A stretch of 64,000 bases of DNA, taken from contig NZ_CP033069.1 of the NCBI RefSeq assembly GCF_003669015.1, positions 4,164,501 to 4,228,500 of the forward strand, written 5' to 3'. Of this stretch, positions 27,384 through 37,218 are shown piece after piece. The notes below the pieces were generated by a model. The model was not told the origin of the DNA. It saw nothing but the letters and a program-made list of their open reading frames with translations, and made no database searches. The DNA is from Acidovorax sp. 1608163. Its GTDB lineage: Bacteria > Pseudomonadota > Gammaproteobacteria > Burkholderiales > Burkholderiaceae_C. The number at the start of each line of letters is the position of its first letter. Position 1 is the stretch's first letter. A program made the translations under genes and the position numbers.

Positions 27384-27385
27384 CC

Positions 27386-28237
27386 ATGGCTGCCACCTAC
27401 GCCCAAGAGCGCCAGGTGGCTGCTGCCGGCACCGGCAGCAGCCCAGCCCAGCCCGGGCTGCCGTTCTACGCAGAACAGGGCAGCGAATGCGCTCTGTTCG
27501 CGCAGTGCCACGCGCAGCAACTGCCGCTGCTTATCAAGGGCCCCACCGGCTGCGGAAAAACACGGTTTGTGGAGCACATGGCGGCCCGTCTGGGGCGGCC
27601 TTTGATCACCGTGTCCTGCCACGACGACCTGAGTGCCGCCGACCTGGTGGGGCGGCACCTGATCGGACAGGGCAGCACCGTGTGGGCAGACGGCCCACTC
27701 ACCCGCGCAGTGCGCGAGGGCGCCATCGTCTACCTGGACGAGGTGGTGGAGGCACGCAAAGACACCACAGTGGTGCTGCACCCGCTGGCGGACGACCGGC
27801 GCATTCTGCCCATCGAACGCACAGGCGAGCAGCTCAAGGCCCCGGCAGATTTCATGCTGGTGATTTCGTACAACCCCGGCTACCAGAACCTGCTCAAAGG
27901 GCTCAAGCCCAGCACGCGCCAGCGCTTTACCGCGCTGACGCTGGACTACCCTGCCCCTGCTGTAGAGCGTCGCATTCTGGAAACCGAGGGGCGCGCCTCG
28001 CCCGCCATCGCGGCCAGGCTGGTGCAATTGGCGCAGGCATTGCGCCGGCTCACCGACCATGATCTGGAAGAAACCGCCAGCACCCGTCTGCTGGTCATGG
28101 CCGCCCGCCTGGCTTCTGCAGGTATGGGCCTGCGGCAAGCCTGCCGTGCCGCCGTGGTCGATGCGCTGAGCGACGACCATGACACCGTCCTGGCGCTCGA
28201 CGAAGTCGTGCGCGCCGTGGTGGGTGATGAAGACTGA
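27386..28237 (+). CDS. norQ: NorQ/CbbQ-type MoxR AAA+ ATPase
   Basis: This is a 283-residue AAA+ ATPase with Walker A GPTGCGKTRFVEHMA, Walker B AIVYLDEVVEA, sensor VISYNPGY and the downstream Arg-rich segment KPSTRQRFTAL. The CbbQ/NirQ/NorQ group works with VWA proteins of the NorD/CbbO type to insert or activate metal centres, here the NorB iron site. It starts 2 bp after norB and overlaps the polyferredoxin gene by 11 bp. Its partner NorD is encoded one gene later. Confidence 0.93.
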   Translation: MAATYAQERQVAAAGTGSSPAQPGLPFYAEQGSECALFAQCHAQQLPLLIKGPTGCGKTRFVEHMAARLGRPLITVSCHDDLSAADLVGRHLIGQGSTVWADGPLTRAVREGAIVYLDEVVEARKDTTVVLHPLADDRRILPIERTGEQLKAPADFMLVISYNPGYQNLLKGLKPSTRQRFTALTLDYPAPAVERRILETEGRASPAIAARLVQLAQALRRLTDHDLEETASTRLLVMAARLASAGMGLRQACRAAVVDALSDDHDTVLALDEVVRAVVGDED

Positions 28238-29234
28238 GACCGAGCCCCCCGCTGACCACGGCCTCGTGCACCTTGGCGCGCAGGGCCGTGGCCGCAACTT
28301 TTGGCGCGCCATGCCCTTGCAGCAGCGCCGCCGCTGGCTGCAAGGCGCTTTCATGGCTTTGTTCCTGCTCGCGCCATCCCTGAATCTCTTTCGCTTTGAT
28401 TTGAACGAAACCCAGTTGTGGGTGCTGGGCATGCGCTGGTCTTTGGGCATCGGCGCCTTTCAGCGTGGCGAAGCCAGTGCCATGCAAACCGGCTGGGCCA
28501 TTTTGTGGCGCGGCTTTTTACCCGCACTGGGCCTGGTGGCCGTGTTTCTGGGCATCGCCTACAAGTATGGGCGGGTGTACTGCGGCTGGCTGTGCCCACA
28601 CTTCTCCATCGTTGAGACCCTCAACGGCCTGCTGCACCGCGCCACCGGCAAGCTCAGTCTGTGGGACACCTCACGCACACCGCATCCCACACGCACCCCC
28701 AACGCAAGGTGGTGGCCCGTGTTTCTGGCCACCTGCCTGGGCTGCGGCTTGGTGTGGGCTATCACGCTATTGACCTACCTTTTACCGCCCACGGAGATCT
28801 GGGGCAACCTGTACGCGGGCACGCTCACCGCCAACCAGGCCCGCTTCATTGGCATTGGCACACTGCTGTTTACGCTGGAGTTCACACTGGCCCGGCATCT
28901 GTTTTGCCGCTTTGGCTGCGCGGTGGGGCTGTTCCAAAGCCTGGCCTGGATGGCCAACCCCAAAGGCATGGTCGTGGCCTTTGCGCGAGAGCGCGCACGC
29001 GAATGCAAAACCTGCGACAGCCCACGCGGCAGCGCCTGTGACCACGCGTGCCCCATGCGCCTGCACCCGCGCAACATCAAACGCATGATGTTTTCGTGCG
29101 TGCAATGCGGCCAATGCCTGAGCGCTTGCGACACAACCCAAACGAAACAAGGGCGTACCCCCACGCTGCAATGGCAGATTGGGCTGGATGCCGTTCGAGA
29201 GACCCTGCGCCAACGGCGCGATGGAGCCCCCTGA
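28227..29234 (+). CDS. NapH/NosR/CcoG-like membrane polyferredoxin
   Basis: This 335-residue membrane protein has about four to five helices. It has two membrane-proximal Cys motifs (YCGWLCPH and FCRFGCAVG) and two ferredoxin-type clusters, CKTCDSPRGSACDHACP and CVQCGQCLSACD. The layout resembles NapH, NosR and RdxA/CcoG, proteins that pass quinol electrons or help copper/iron centre assembly. It overlaps norQ by 11 bp, and its stop overlaps the norD start (TGATG), so it belongs to the nor operon. Its role in NO reduction is not established; electron supply for activating NorB is inference. Confidence 0.8.
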   Translation: MKTETEPPADHGLVHLGAQGRGRNFWRAMPLQQRRRWLQGAFMALFLLAPSLNLFRFDLNETQLWVLGMRWSLGIGAFQRGEASAMQTGWAILWRGFLPALGLVAVFLGIAYKYGRVYCGWLCPHFSIVETLNGLLHRATGKLSLWDTSRTPHPTRTPNARWWPVFLATCLGCGLVWAITLLTYLLPPTEIWGNLYAGTLTANQARFIGIGTLLFTLEFTLARHLFCRFGCAVGLFQSLAWMANPKGMVVAFARERARECKTCDSPRGSACDHACPMRLHPRNIKRMMFSCVQCGQCLSACDTTQTKQGRTPTLQWQIGLDAVRETLRQRRDGAP

Positions 29235-31062
29235 TGGAAGAGTGGATTGGCCAATGGTGGCACCGTGCCATCACCCACCTGGCAGAGCCGCAACGCACAG
29301 AAGCCCAGGTGGCACTGCAAGACATGCAACGCAGCATCACGCTGCTCTTTCGTGCGGGCGGCGGGGATGCCGCCGTGCGCGTAGCGCCCGTGGCAGCCAG
29401 CAGCCACGGCGGCCCCCGCCGCTGGTTGCAAAAGGTGGCCGGTAGCGGCCTGCGCAGCGCCCTGCCCGAGCTGGACGCCCAGACGCTGGCACTGCCCCCG
29501 CACATCGGCGTGTTCGATCGCACCGAGCTCAATCGCGACCTGTACCTGTGGCTGGCCGCCCTGGCTGCGGTATTCGAGCCTACGGGCGACTGGATCGCCG
29601 ACAACCGGGCCGCCACGGCCCGCGCACTGCAGCGCTTTGCCGGCCTGCGCGAGCGCCACCACCGCTTGGTCACCGCCCACCTGGCCCAGCGCCCGGCCCT
29701 GCACAGCCTGCGCGGCAAAGACGTGCCCTGGGAGGCGGCGGTGCAAGCAGCCTTGCGGGGCGAAGAGCACACGCCCCTGTTTGTGACACCCCGGCAGGTA
29801 GCGCCCGTGTGGCTGTGGCTCAACGCCACGGACACGTTCAGCGCAGAGAATTCGGCACCTGGCGCGGCAGCGCAAACGCCCGCCAACCCCCAGGACACGC
29901 CGCTGGACACAGACGCCCACCGCCGCCGCGCCCGCAAAACAGAGCACAAGCCATCGCGCAACAGCATGCTGCTGGCGGCCAAGACAGATTCACTGACCAG
30001 CTGGAGCGAGCTGGTGCGCCTGGACCGCGGCACCGACGATGAACCAGACCCCAATGCCGCCATGGCCGCCAACGACATGGACACGCTGTCACTCGTCCGG
30101 TCGGAGCAAACCACCGCATCGCGCGTGCGCTTTGACCTTGACCTGCCCAGCGCCAGCGCCGACGACCTGCCCTTGGGGCCTGGAACCAAGACCCCGGAAT
30201 GGGACTGGCGGCGCAACCGGCTTCAGCCCGACCACTGCGCCGTTCAATGCGTCGTGGCCCGGGCTGGCGCTCCCTACTGCCCCCTGCCCACCTGAAAGCC
30301 ACCGCGCGCAAGGTGCGCAGGCGCCTGGAAATCCTGCAAGCGGCCCCACGTTGGCACAAGGCCCAGGCCTCGGGTGACGAAATCGACATCGACGCCTGGG
30401 TGCGCTTCCAAAGCGAATCCTGCGGCAGCGCCCAACACAGCGAAGCCCCCCCGGTGTATGCCCAACGCCAACTCACCGAACGCAGCCTGGCCACCCTGCT
30501 GCTGGCCGACCTCTCACTCTCGACCGACGCCTATGCCACATCGCAGGCCCGCGTGATAGATGTCATCCGCGAGGCGCTTTACGTGTTCGGCTCGGCGCTG
30601 TCAGGATCGGGAGACGCCTTCGAGATTCTGGGCTTCAGCTCAGTGCGTCGGCAGCATGTGCGCATCCAGCACATCAAAGGCTTCACCGAGCCCTGGAACG
30701 ACGCAGTGCACACCCGCATCGGCGCATTGAAGCCTGGTTTTTACACCCGCATGGGCGCTGCCATACGCGACGCAACGCGGCGGCTGGCAGAGCGCCCCGA
30801 ACGCCAACGCCTGCTGCTGGTGCTGACGGACGGCAAGCCCAACGACATTGATATTTACGAAGGACGCTACGGACTGGAGGACACGCGCCACGCCATCCAG
30901 GAGGCACGCGCCCAAGGCCTCAGCCCTTTTTGCGTGACCATTGACCACGAAGCCCACCAGTACCTGCCTCTGCTGTTCGGCGCACAAGGGTATGCGCTGG
31001 TGCGTCGCCCCCAAGACCTCGTCAAGCACCTGACGCAAGCCTGGACCACCCTGGCCCGCTAA
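29234..31062 (+). pseudogene. norD: NorD, VWA-domain activator of nitric oxide reductase, frameshifted
   Basis: This is a NorD protein of about 610 residues split into two frames. The first covers 29234-30295 and ends ...LQPDHCAVQ...PYCPLPT; the second covers about 30286-31062. The second carries the VWA domain, with the MIDAS motif LLLADLSLSTDA, a Thr in KPGFYTRMGAA and LLVLTDGKPND. Adding one base to the C5 run 30280-30284 joins them as ...PYCPPAHLKATARKVRR. NorD works with NorQ to load the iron site of NorB. All other parts look intact, so this could be a sequence error; if real, NO reductase activation would be lost. Confidence 0.85.
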
Positions 31063-31068
31063 CGGGCC

Positions 31069-31129
31069 CCGTCCTGGTTTATGGTGGCAATGCCGCCACC
31101 CACGCGCTCAATGGCGCAACCAGGACGGC
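31069..31129. repeat. Inverted repeat between convergent norD and wecA-like genes
   Basis: CCGTCCTGGTT (31069-31079) is complementary to AACCAGGACGG near 31118-31128, the latter inside the last codons of the wecA-like gene. A smaller GGTGGC/GCCACC stem lies in the loop. It may help end transcription from both sides. Confidence 0.4.
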
Positions 31130-32211
31130 ACCTTGAACCGAACAATGGCCAAGTAAGCTGACACATAGCTGATCACAAACAGGCAGCAAAAACCCATCAG
31201 CAGCCATGTGTTGTTCCAAAACAGCACCGCCGGCACGACGGTGAGCAAGGTAAAGCCCCAGAGGTACGGCGAAGTGCGGTTGTTGCGCATCAGCACCCGG
31301 CGGGATTCATCGTCATGGAAGACCCCCCGCACGATGCGGCGATAAATCAGTTGGTGAAAATGCAGCGCATCCGCCACGCCCGGCGAGATGCCCCGAACCG
31401 CCTTGCGGTAGATCGAAAAAATGGTTTCCCACACCGGGTAAATTAACAGCAGCATCGGAAACCAGGGCGACACGTCGGCATTGCGCTGCACCAACGAGAT
31501 GCTGGCCAGAGCGATCACCACCCCCCAGATGTACGCCCCCCCATCCCCGGCAAACAACATGCCGCGCGGATAGTTCCAGATCAAAAACCCCCCGGTAGCC
31601 GCAGCCGTGGTCACCAACAGCGCCGCCAGCGCCCGGTCCCCCACCTGCAAAGCCACATGGGCCAGCGCCAGGCAGACGATCAAGGCCACCATGCCCGCCA
31701 AGCCGTTGTAGCCGTCGATGATGTTGAAAGCATGCGGCAACCCCGCCACGGCAAGCAAAACAATGCCCACGCCAATCCACGGGGCAAATGCCAATAAGGC
31801 ATCCAGCCAGGGCAGTCCCAGCCGAGGCAATGTCAACCCTAGCCCCCAAACTGCAACCGAGCCAGAGAGCCCCGTCAAAAACAACCGATAGCTGACGCGA
31901 AGACGCTGGGTCATGTCTTCCGCAATGCCCCCCAGTGCCGCAGGCAACAACACTGCCAGCCACCACAGCACCAGACCAGACCCCAGGCGCAAAGACCCTG
32001 GATCACCCCATACGGACTGCGCCACCCCCAAAAGCCAACTGCCCCCCACCCCCAGCAAAACCGCCAGCCCGCCCAGGCGCGGCACATGCCCCAGATGAAA
32101 CCGCTGGGGCATGCCTTCGCCGTAATGCTCTGCATGGTCGTGCGCCCAGCGCACCACCCCGGCAGCAACGATAGCGGAGATCAAAAAACCAAAAAAGGAC
32201 AGCCAAATCAT
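31108..32211 (-). CDS. WecA/TagO-type undecaprenyl-phosphate sugar-1-phosphate transferase
   Basis: This is a 367-residue polytopic membrane protein of the MraY/WecA family with about ten helices. Recognisable motifs are HVPRLGGLAVLLG, GGIAEDMTQRL, the NIIDGYNGLAG block, MLFAGDGGAY and the cytoplasmic His motif HFHQLIYRR. It transfers a sugar-1-phosphate, usually N-acetylhexosamine, to undecaprenyl phosphate to start an O-antigen or similar glycan. Its start overlaps the stop of the upstream glycosyltransferase by four bases, so the two are coupled. Confidence 0.88.
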   Translation of the reverse strand: MIWLSFFGFLISAIVAAGVVRWAHDHAEHYGEGMPQRFHLGHVPRLGGLAVLLGVGGSWLLGVAQSVWGDPGSLRLGSGLVLWWLAVLLPAALGGIAEDMTQRLRVSYRLFLTGLSGSVAVWGLGLTLPRLGLPWLDALLAFAPWIGVGIVLLAVAGLPHAFNIIDGYNGLAGMVALIVCLALAHVALQVGDRALAALLVTTAAATGGFLIWNYPRGMLFAGDGGAYIWGVVIALASISLVQRNADVSPWFPMLLLIYPVWETIFSIYRKAVRGISPGVADALHFHQLIYRRIVRGVFHDDESRRVLMRNNRTSPYLWGFTLLTVVPAVLFWNNTWLLMGFCCLFVISYVSAYLAIVRFKVPSWLRH

Positions 32212-32993
32212 GGGGGGCTGATCCTACCCCCGCTTGTTACATCTGACTGTAACAATTGGCGCGCCTGCCAAAACACGGGAGAGCACCAGAGCCTCAAAAG
32301 GCTTCGGATATGCCACGAGAGATGCCTCAAGCTTCGCCCACTAGCCCGCTGACCGACATGCTCTATCTTGGCCTGTGCACAAACCAAAGTCTTGCCCGAA
32401 AGACGCAAGCGAAGGCTCAAATCAACATCCTCGCAATACATGAAATACGACTCATCAAAGCCACCCAACGTCTGCCAAGTGTGTTGAGGCAGCACCAGAC
32501 ATGCAGCATTAACCCAGTCCACACGGGTCTCCACTCGGCTCCAAGCCCTACGGAGTAATAAAGACCAAGGAGTGGGCAATTGCCTCTCCCCCGCCTGTAA
32601 ACGCCCAAGTCCATCCACCTGTTGGGGATAGACACAACCAACACCCAGTTCTCCGGCCAGGGCTACCATTTCCACGAAGGGATCTTGCCCACGCAGACCA
32701 ACGTCAGGATTCAAAACCCCGACAAATCGTTCAGAAGCCCCCTCAAGGGCACGATTGTGGTTGGCACCAAAGCCCATTGGATGTTGGTTCATGCGGACAT
32801 CCAACTGAAAAGGCCAGCCCCCCGCTGGCGGAATGGGCGGCGGCTCCGGCACATTCAGAGTGAGCACGACCCGCGTAACAGACATTGAGCACAAGCGCGC
32901 CAAATCCTGCAGCAACGCCTGCACCAGCTCCCGATGTCCGTGGCTTACCAGAGATAGCACCAGCCCTGTAGATGCCCATGTTTCATGCGCCAT
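32208..32993 (-). CDS. Family 2 glycosyltransferase (WbbL rhamnosyltransferase-like)
   Basis: This is a 261-residue GT-A fold glycosyltransferase. It has LVLSLVSHGH at the N-terminus, GFGANHNRAL, the metal-binding-type VGVLNPDVGL, and a C-terminal GGFDESYFMYCEDVDLSLRL. The last motif is characteristic of WbbL-like rhamnosyltransferases, which fits the rmlBDAC genes at 58-62 kb. It probably adds the second sugar to the lipid-linked primer made by the adjacent WecA-like enzyme. The start at 32993 gives the conserved N-terminus; the longer frame overlaps the divergent giant gene's region. Confidence 0.82.
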   Translation of the reverse strand: MAHETWASTGLVLSLVSHGHRELVQALLQDLARLCSMSVTRVVLTLNVPEPPPIPPAGGWPFQLDVRMNQHPMGFGANHNRALEGASERFVGVLNPDVGLRGQDPFVEMVALAGELGVGCVYPQQVDGLGRLQAGERQLPTPWSLLLRRAWSRVETRVDWVNAACLVLPQHTWQTLGGFDESYFMYCEDVDLSLRLRLSGKTLVCAQAKIEHVGQRASGRSLRHLSWHIRSLLRLWCSPVFWQARQLLQSDVTSGGRISPP

Positions 32994-33086
32994 AAGTCCG
33001 TCATTGTTACAGCTTTGCGCAATGAGACTCCAATCATCGAACGCATCCCGCCCCGGCAGCACAGACACGGCGGCGATAATCAAAGA

Positions 33087-36000
33087 ATGACGCATTCAAT
33101 TGAGGACTTGCACGTTTATCTTCGCAGCATCAAGGCAGATGAACGCACATCGCTATCGGTACTGGCCAGTCTGGTGCATCCGGAAGCCGTGGTACTGGAT
33201 CTAGGTTGTGGCAGTGGTGCCCTCGGGCAGTATTTGAAAGAGCACCGCAGCTGCACCATGGACGGACTCACGCTGAGTGATGCCGAAGCAGAGCATGCCC
33301 GCCCTCACTACCGCAGGGTCGAGGTCAGCGATTTGGAGACCTGCGATCTCCTGGAGATGTTTTCTGGTCAACGATACGACTACATCATCTGCGCAGATGT
33401 ACTGGAGCACTTGCGCAAGCCCGAACGGATTTTGCAAGCCTGCAGGCAACTGCTGAGCACGGACGGCAAGTTGCTGATCTCAGTGCCTAACGCGGCCTAT
33501 TGCGGCCTGATCGCAGAACTACTGCAAGGCGAGTTTCGTTATCGCGAAGAGGGTTTGCTGGACAAGACCCATCTGCGATTTTTCACACGGCGATCGCTCA
33601 CCAGATTCCTGAATGAGCAGAATTGGTCACTCAATGCGTTGGACGTGGTGACTCGCGAATTGCCTGATTCCGAGTTTCAAACTCGATTTGACAATCTGCC
33701 GCCGGCAGTGGCCAGGCACATGCTGGGAACACCCGATGCACTGACCTACCAGTTCATTGGCGTTGCACGCCCCATAAGCGACACCGGCATCTCGCCTCCC
33801 AGCGAAACACCGTTGCCTACGGCCAAAGCACTGTTCACAAGCCAGCTTTACCTTGGCACCAATGGTGAATATGCAGAAGACAAGAAACTCACGGCCACTG
33901 GCGTCATGGGCGAGGGACGTCAGACACTGACATTTGAGCTCCCTGGTAGAGATTTGAATACCCCCCCAGTAACACATCTGCGGCTGGACCCAGCAGATCG
34001 TCCGGGGTTCGCGCATCTTTACGCGCTGACCTTGCGAGGCGATCAAAACCAAGTGTTATGGCGCTGGACCCCCACAAATGGTCTACCCACACCCACAGAC
34101 GTGGAGGCGCATCAACAAATCGTCTGGCAAACACTGCTTCCAGCTGCTAGCGGAGCCGTATTGGTTCTGCTGACGGGTGATGACCCTTGGTTCCAGATAT
34201 CAATTCCTAGCGAAATACTTGCGACAGCAACGCAAAATTCACCCCACATAGCACTTGATGTCGAAATGGGTTGGCCAATGTCTGCGGATTACCTCGCACT
34301 TTCAAGCCAGGTATTGCCACTACAAATTGAAAACAGCGGGTTAAAAAAACTTGCGGATCAAACTCGACAACGCGCTGACGACATTGCGTCCCAGCTTGGG
34401 GATACACAGTCCCAACTCAAAAACCTGACGATCGAGCTCCAAAAGAAAGAGGGATCTCAGCTTGCGATGCAAAAAGAAAAGCAAGAGCTGGTTGCCCACC
34501 GACAAATCCTGATCTATGAGCACCAAAAACTGTCCAAGGAATTTGATGCTTTGGCCTCTTATCTGAAGTCGATAGAGAATTCCACAGTTTTCCGAGCAAC
34601 GCGTCCACTGGTTAACATCAAAATGAAATTGGATCAATGGTTGGGACGGACACCATCAAAATCCAATCCAGCAATTAGCGAGAGGCCAGCAACCCCTATC
34701 GCGCAGCCAAATCACCCCGTTGACATTATCGTTCCGGTCTATCGCGGTTTGGCAGACACTCAGCTATGCATCAACACGGTATTGGCCAGCGATAACAAGA
34801 CGCCATATCGTCTGATCGTGATCAATGATGCAAGCCCCGAAACAGAGGTGACTGAATGGCTGCGCGCTAAAGCTGCCGACGACCATCGGATTGTCCTTCT
34901 GGAAAACGAGGCAAATCTGGGATTTGTGGGGACGGTCAATCGAGGAATGGCCTTCAGCAAAGACAATGACGTCCTGCTACTGAACAGTGATACAGAAGTG
35001 GCCAATGATTGGCTGGATCGCATTCGCCGAGCCGCGTACAGTGACGCAAGAGTAGGGTCCGTCACGCCCCTGTCGAACAATGCCACGATTTGCAGTTATC
35101 CGAATTTCTGCAAAGACAATGAATTGCCTCAAGGCCACACCACTCGCACCTTGGATCTGCTGTGTGCAGCAACCAACCCTGGAGCCGTGGTGGATGTCCC
35201 CACGGGGGTAGGGTTTTGTATGTATATACGTCGAGACTGCCTCACAGGGGTGGGGCTTTTCGACGTTGCCAATTTTGGCAAAGGCTACGGCGAAGAAAAT
35301 GACTTCTGCCAACGAGCGCACTCCGCCGGCTGGAGAAATCTACATTTGCTGGACACCTTCGTTCTACACACCGGGGGTGTAAGTTTCGGCGCCAGCAAAA
35401 GCCCTCGCGAACAAGCCGCAATGGAAATTTTGCGTCGGCTACACCCAAGCTACGAGGCCGACGTCATGGCTTTTGTGCAAGCCGACCCCGCACGCCCCTA
35501 CCGAACAGCATTGGATTTTGCCCGCATCCAAGCTTCTCAACGCCCAACCGTTTTGGCAATACTGCATGATCGTGCCGGTGGTACTGTCAGGCATGTACGG
35601 GAGCTTGCCAAACATCTGCAAGACCAGGTCAATACCCTCACATTGACACCATTGCCCGGGCAAGCAGTGAAGCTTTGCATGGCTGCAGAAGAGGAAGCGA
35701 TGGCATTGCAGTTTTCGCTGCCGTCTCAATTGGATGAGCTACTTTTAGCCTTGCGAGCCTTGCGTGTTAGCCATGTTCATTACCACCACTTGCTTGGACA
35801 TCAAGCCATAGTGCGTGATATTCCGGCATTGCTCGGCGTTGCATATGACTTTACGGCACATGATTTTTACAGCTACTGTGCACGCATTTCACTCACTGAT
35901 AACAGTAATCGCTACGCACCAGAGCCAGCACCCGGTAAATGCGGGTGCTGCCCAGACCACAGTGCAGCACCCGATGGGGGCACCATGGCCCAATGGCGGG

Positions 36001-36908
36001 CAGCCAATCAAAGCTTTCTACAGTGCGCTCGGAATGTCATTGCACCCAGCATAGACACGGCGCGAAGAATAGCGGCCTTCGCCCCCGATGCCAACGTAAT
36101 GGCCATACCACATACAGATCTGAAATCGGCCATTCCACCCGTTTCAGTCAAAGGCATTGCCTCCGGCGAACGCCTCAAAGTAGTGGTGCTTGGGGCACTC
36201 AGCACAATCAAGGGTGCCGATGTACTAGAAGCCGTAGCCCAACTGGCTGCCAAGCAAAAAGCACCCATCGACTTCCACTTGCTTGGGTATGGGTATCGCC
36301 ATTTACAGACCCAGCCCAAAGCACACCTCACGGTGCACGGAGGGTATGAAGAGGAAGAGCTTCCGCAGCTTTTGGAGTGGTTGAACGCAGATCTGGTGTG
36401 GTTCCCCGCACAGTGGCCAGAAACCTACAGCTACACGCTCAGTGCTGCGCTGCAAGCAGGGCTTGCCATTGTGGCACCCGACATTGGGGCATTTGCCGAG
36501 CGGCTGGAAGGCCGTGAATGGAGCTGGGTCGAACACTGGAACCAGACTCCTGCCGATTGGCTGGCGTTTTTCACGCACATCCGGCAAGTGAATTTTGTGC
36601 CCCAACACTCACCCAAACCGGTAGAGCACGCAACCGCTGCACGCCATCACACGGCAGAGCCTGCAACCACAGCATGGGCATACACCACGGATTACATGCG
36701 CAGCATGGCCACCACCCCGCTGGCGCCTGCCGAAGTGTCGCTGGACTTTTTCCGGGCACACATGCCAACACTAACGCCCGCACAAGAAACCCGCTCCAAA
36801 GCGCTGCAAACCCTCGTGTGGCTGCGTTCTCTGCCTCCTTTGCGCGGCGTGGCCCGGTGCATTCCACGGCACTGGCAAACTCAGGTGAAAAACTGGCTTC
36901 GCGCTTAG
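33087..36908 (+). CDS. Giant methyltransferase-coiled coil-GT2-GT4 glycan protein
   Basis: This is a 1273-residue cytoplasmic protein with four parts. Residues 1-190 are a SAM methyltransferase (VVLDLGCGSGALGQYL near 32, then ICADVLEHLRKPERIL). Residues 200-410 are an uncharacterised beta-rich part. Residues 415-510 are a heptad-rich Lys/Glu/Gln coiled coil. Residues 545-790 are a GT2 domain (VDIIVPVYRG, LLLNSDTEV, GYGEENDFCQRA). Residues 819-1170 are a GT4-like domain (GGTVRHVRELAKHL, VVVLGALSTIKGADVLE, WPETYSYTLSAAL). It probably elongates and may methyl-cap an O-polysaccharide. The start at 33087 is the first ATG before the conserved domain. Confidence 0.85.
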   Translation: MTHSIEDLHVYLRSIKADERTSLSVLASLVHPEAVVLDLGCGSGALGQYLKEHRSCTMDGLTLSDAEAEHARPHYRRVEVSDLETCDLLEMFSGQRYDYIICADVLEHLRKPERILQACRQLLSTDGKLLISVPNAAYCGLIAELLQGEFRYREEGLLDKTHLRFFTRRSLTRFLNEQNWSLNALDVVTRELPDSEFQTRFDNLPPAVARHMLGTPDALTYQFIGVARPISDTGISPPSETPLPTAKALFTSQLYLGTNGEYAEDKKLTATGVMGEGRQTLTFELPGRDLNTPPVTHLRLDPADRPGFAHLYALTLRGDQNQVLWRWTPTNGLPTPTDVEAHQQIVWQTLLPAASGAVLVLLTGDDPWFQISIPSEILATATQNSPHIALDVEMGWPMSADYLALSSQVLPLQIENSGLKKLADQTRQRADDIASQLGDTQSQLKNLTIELQKKEGSQLAMQKEKQELVAHRQILIYEHQKLSKEFDALASYLKSIENSTVFRATRPLVNIKMKLDQWLGRTPSKSNPAISERPATPIAQPNHPVDIIVPVYRGLADTQLCINTVLASDNKTPYRLIVINDASPETEVTEWLRAKAADDHRIVLLENEANLGFVGTVNRGMAFSKDNDVLLLNSDTEVANDWLDRIRRAAYSDARVGSVTPLSNNATICSYPNFCKDNELPQGHTTRTLDLLCAATNPGAVVDVPTGVGFCMYIRRDCLTGVGLFDVANFGKGYGEENDFCQRAHSAGWRNLHLLDTFVLHTGGVSFGASKSPREQAAMEILRRLHPSYEADVMAFVQADPARPYRTALDFARIQASQRPTVLAILHDRAGGTVRHVRELAKHLQDQVNTLTLTPLPGQAVKLCMAAEEEAMALQFSLPSQLDELLLALRALRVSHVHYHHLLGHQAIVRDIPALLGVAYDFTAHDFYSYCARISLTDNSNRYAPEPAPGKCGCCPDHSAAPDGGTMAQWRAANQSFLQCARNVIAPSIDTARRIAAFAPDANVMAIPHTDLKSAIPPVSVKGIASGERLKVVVLGALSTIKGADVLEAVAQLAAKQKAPIDFHLLGYGYRHLQTQPKAHLTVHGGYEEEELPQLLEWLNADLVWFPAQWPETYSYTLSAALQAGLAIVAPDIGAFAERLEGREWSWVEHWNQTPADWLAFFTHIRQVNFVPQHSPKPVEHATAARHHTAEPATTAWAYTTDYMRSMATTPLAPAEVSLDFFRAHMPTLTPAQETRSKALQTLVWLRSLPPLRGVARCIPRHWQTQVKNWLRA

Positions 36909-37218
36909 CATGCTGGCAGCGCCGCCCGGTGGCGCCGCAGCCACTGGCCTACCGCTTTGTAGCTGCTAGCGCTTATTTTATAAGCGCTAGCAGCTATCAA
37001 TATATGAGCAATTCAGAAACAAACTGCGGTAAATCGCAACACAGACTCGCACCACCACGGCTTCACAGCACCATCGGCATATCTACGCAGTGCTTTAGCC
37101 ACCTAGCGCTTACGGAATAAGCGCTAGCAGCTATAAATTTAAGAGCATCTAGCCTTTTACGATGTGATCCGTAGTGTGGGCACCATCGCGTGATCGGGCC
37201 TGTCGCGACCTCAGGGGC
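36909..37218. repeat. 310-bp convergent gap with two palindromic repeats (copies E and F)
   Basis: At 36958-37003 there is GTAGCTGCTAGCGCTT, ATTTTAT, then AAGCGCTAGCAGCTATC, a near-perfect palindrome. At 37103-37138 TAGCGCTTACGGAATAAGCG continues into CTAGCAGCTATAAATTT. They are about 145 bp apart in the same orientation. No gene is apparent; the hairpins may end transcription of the two convergent genes. Confidence 0.75.
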
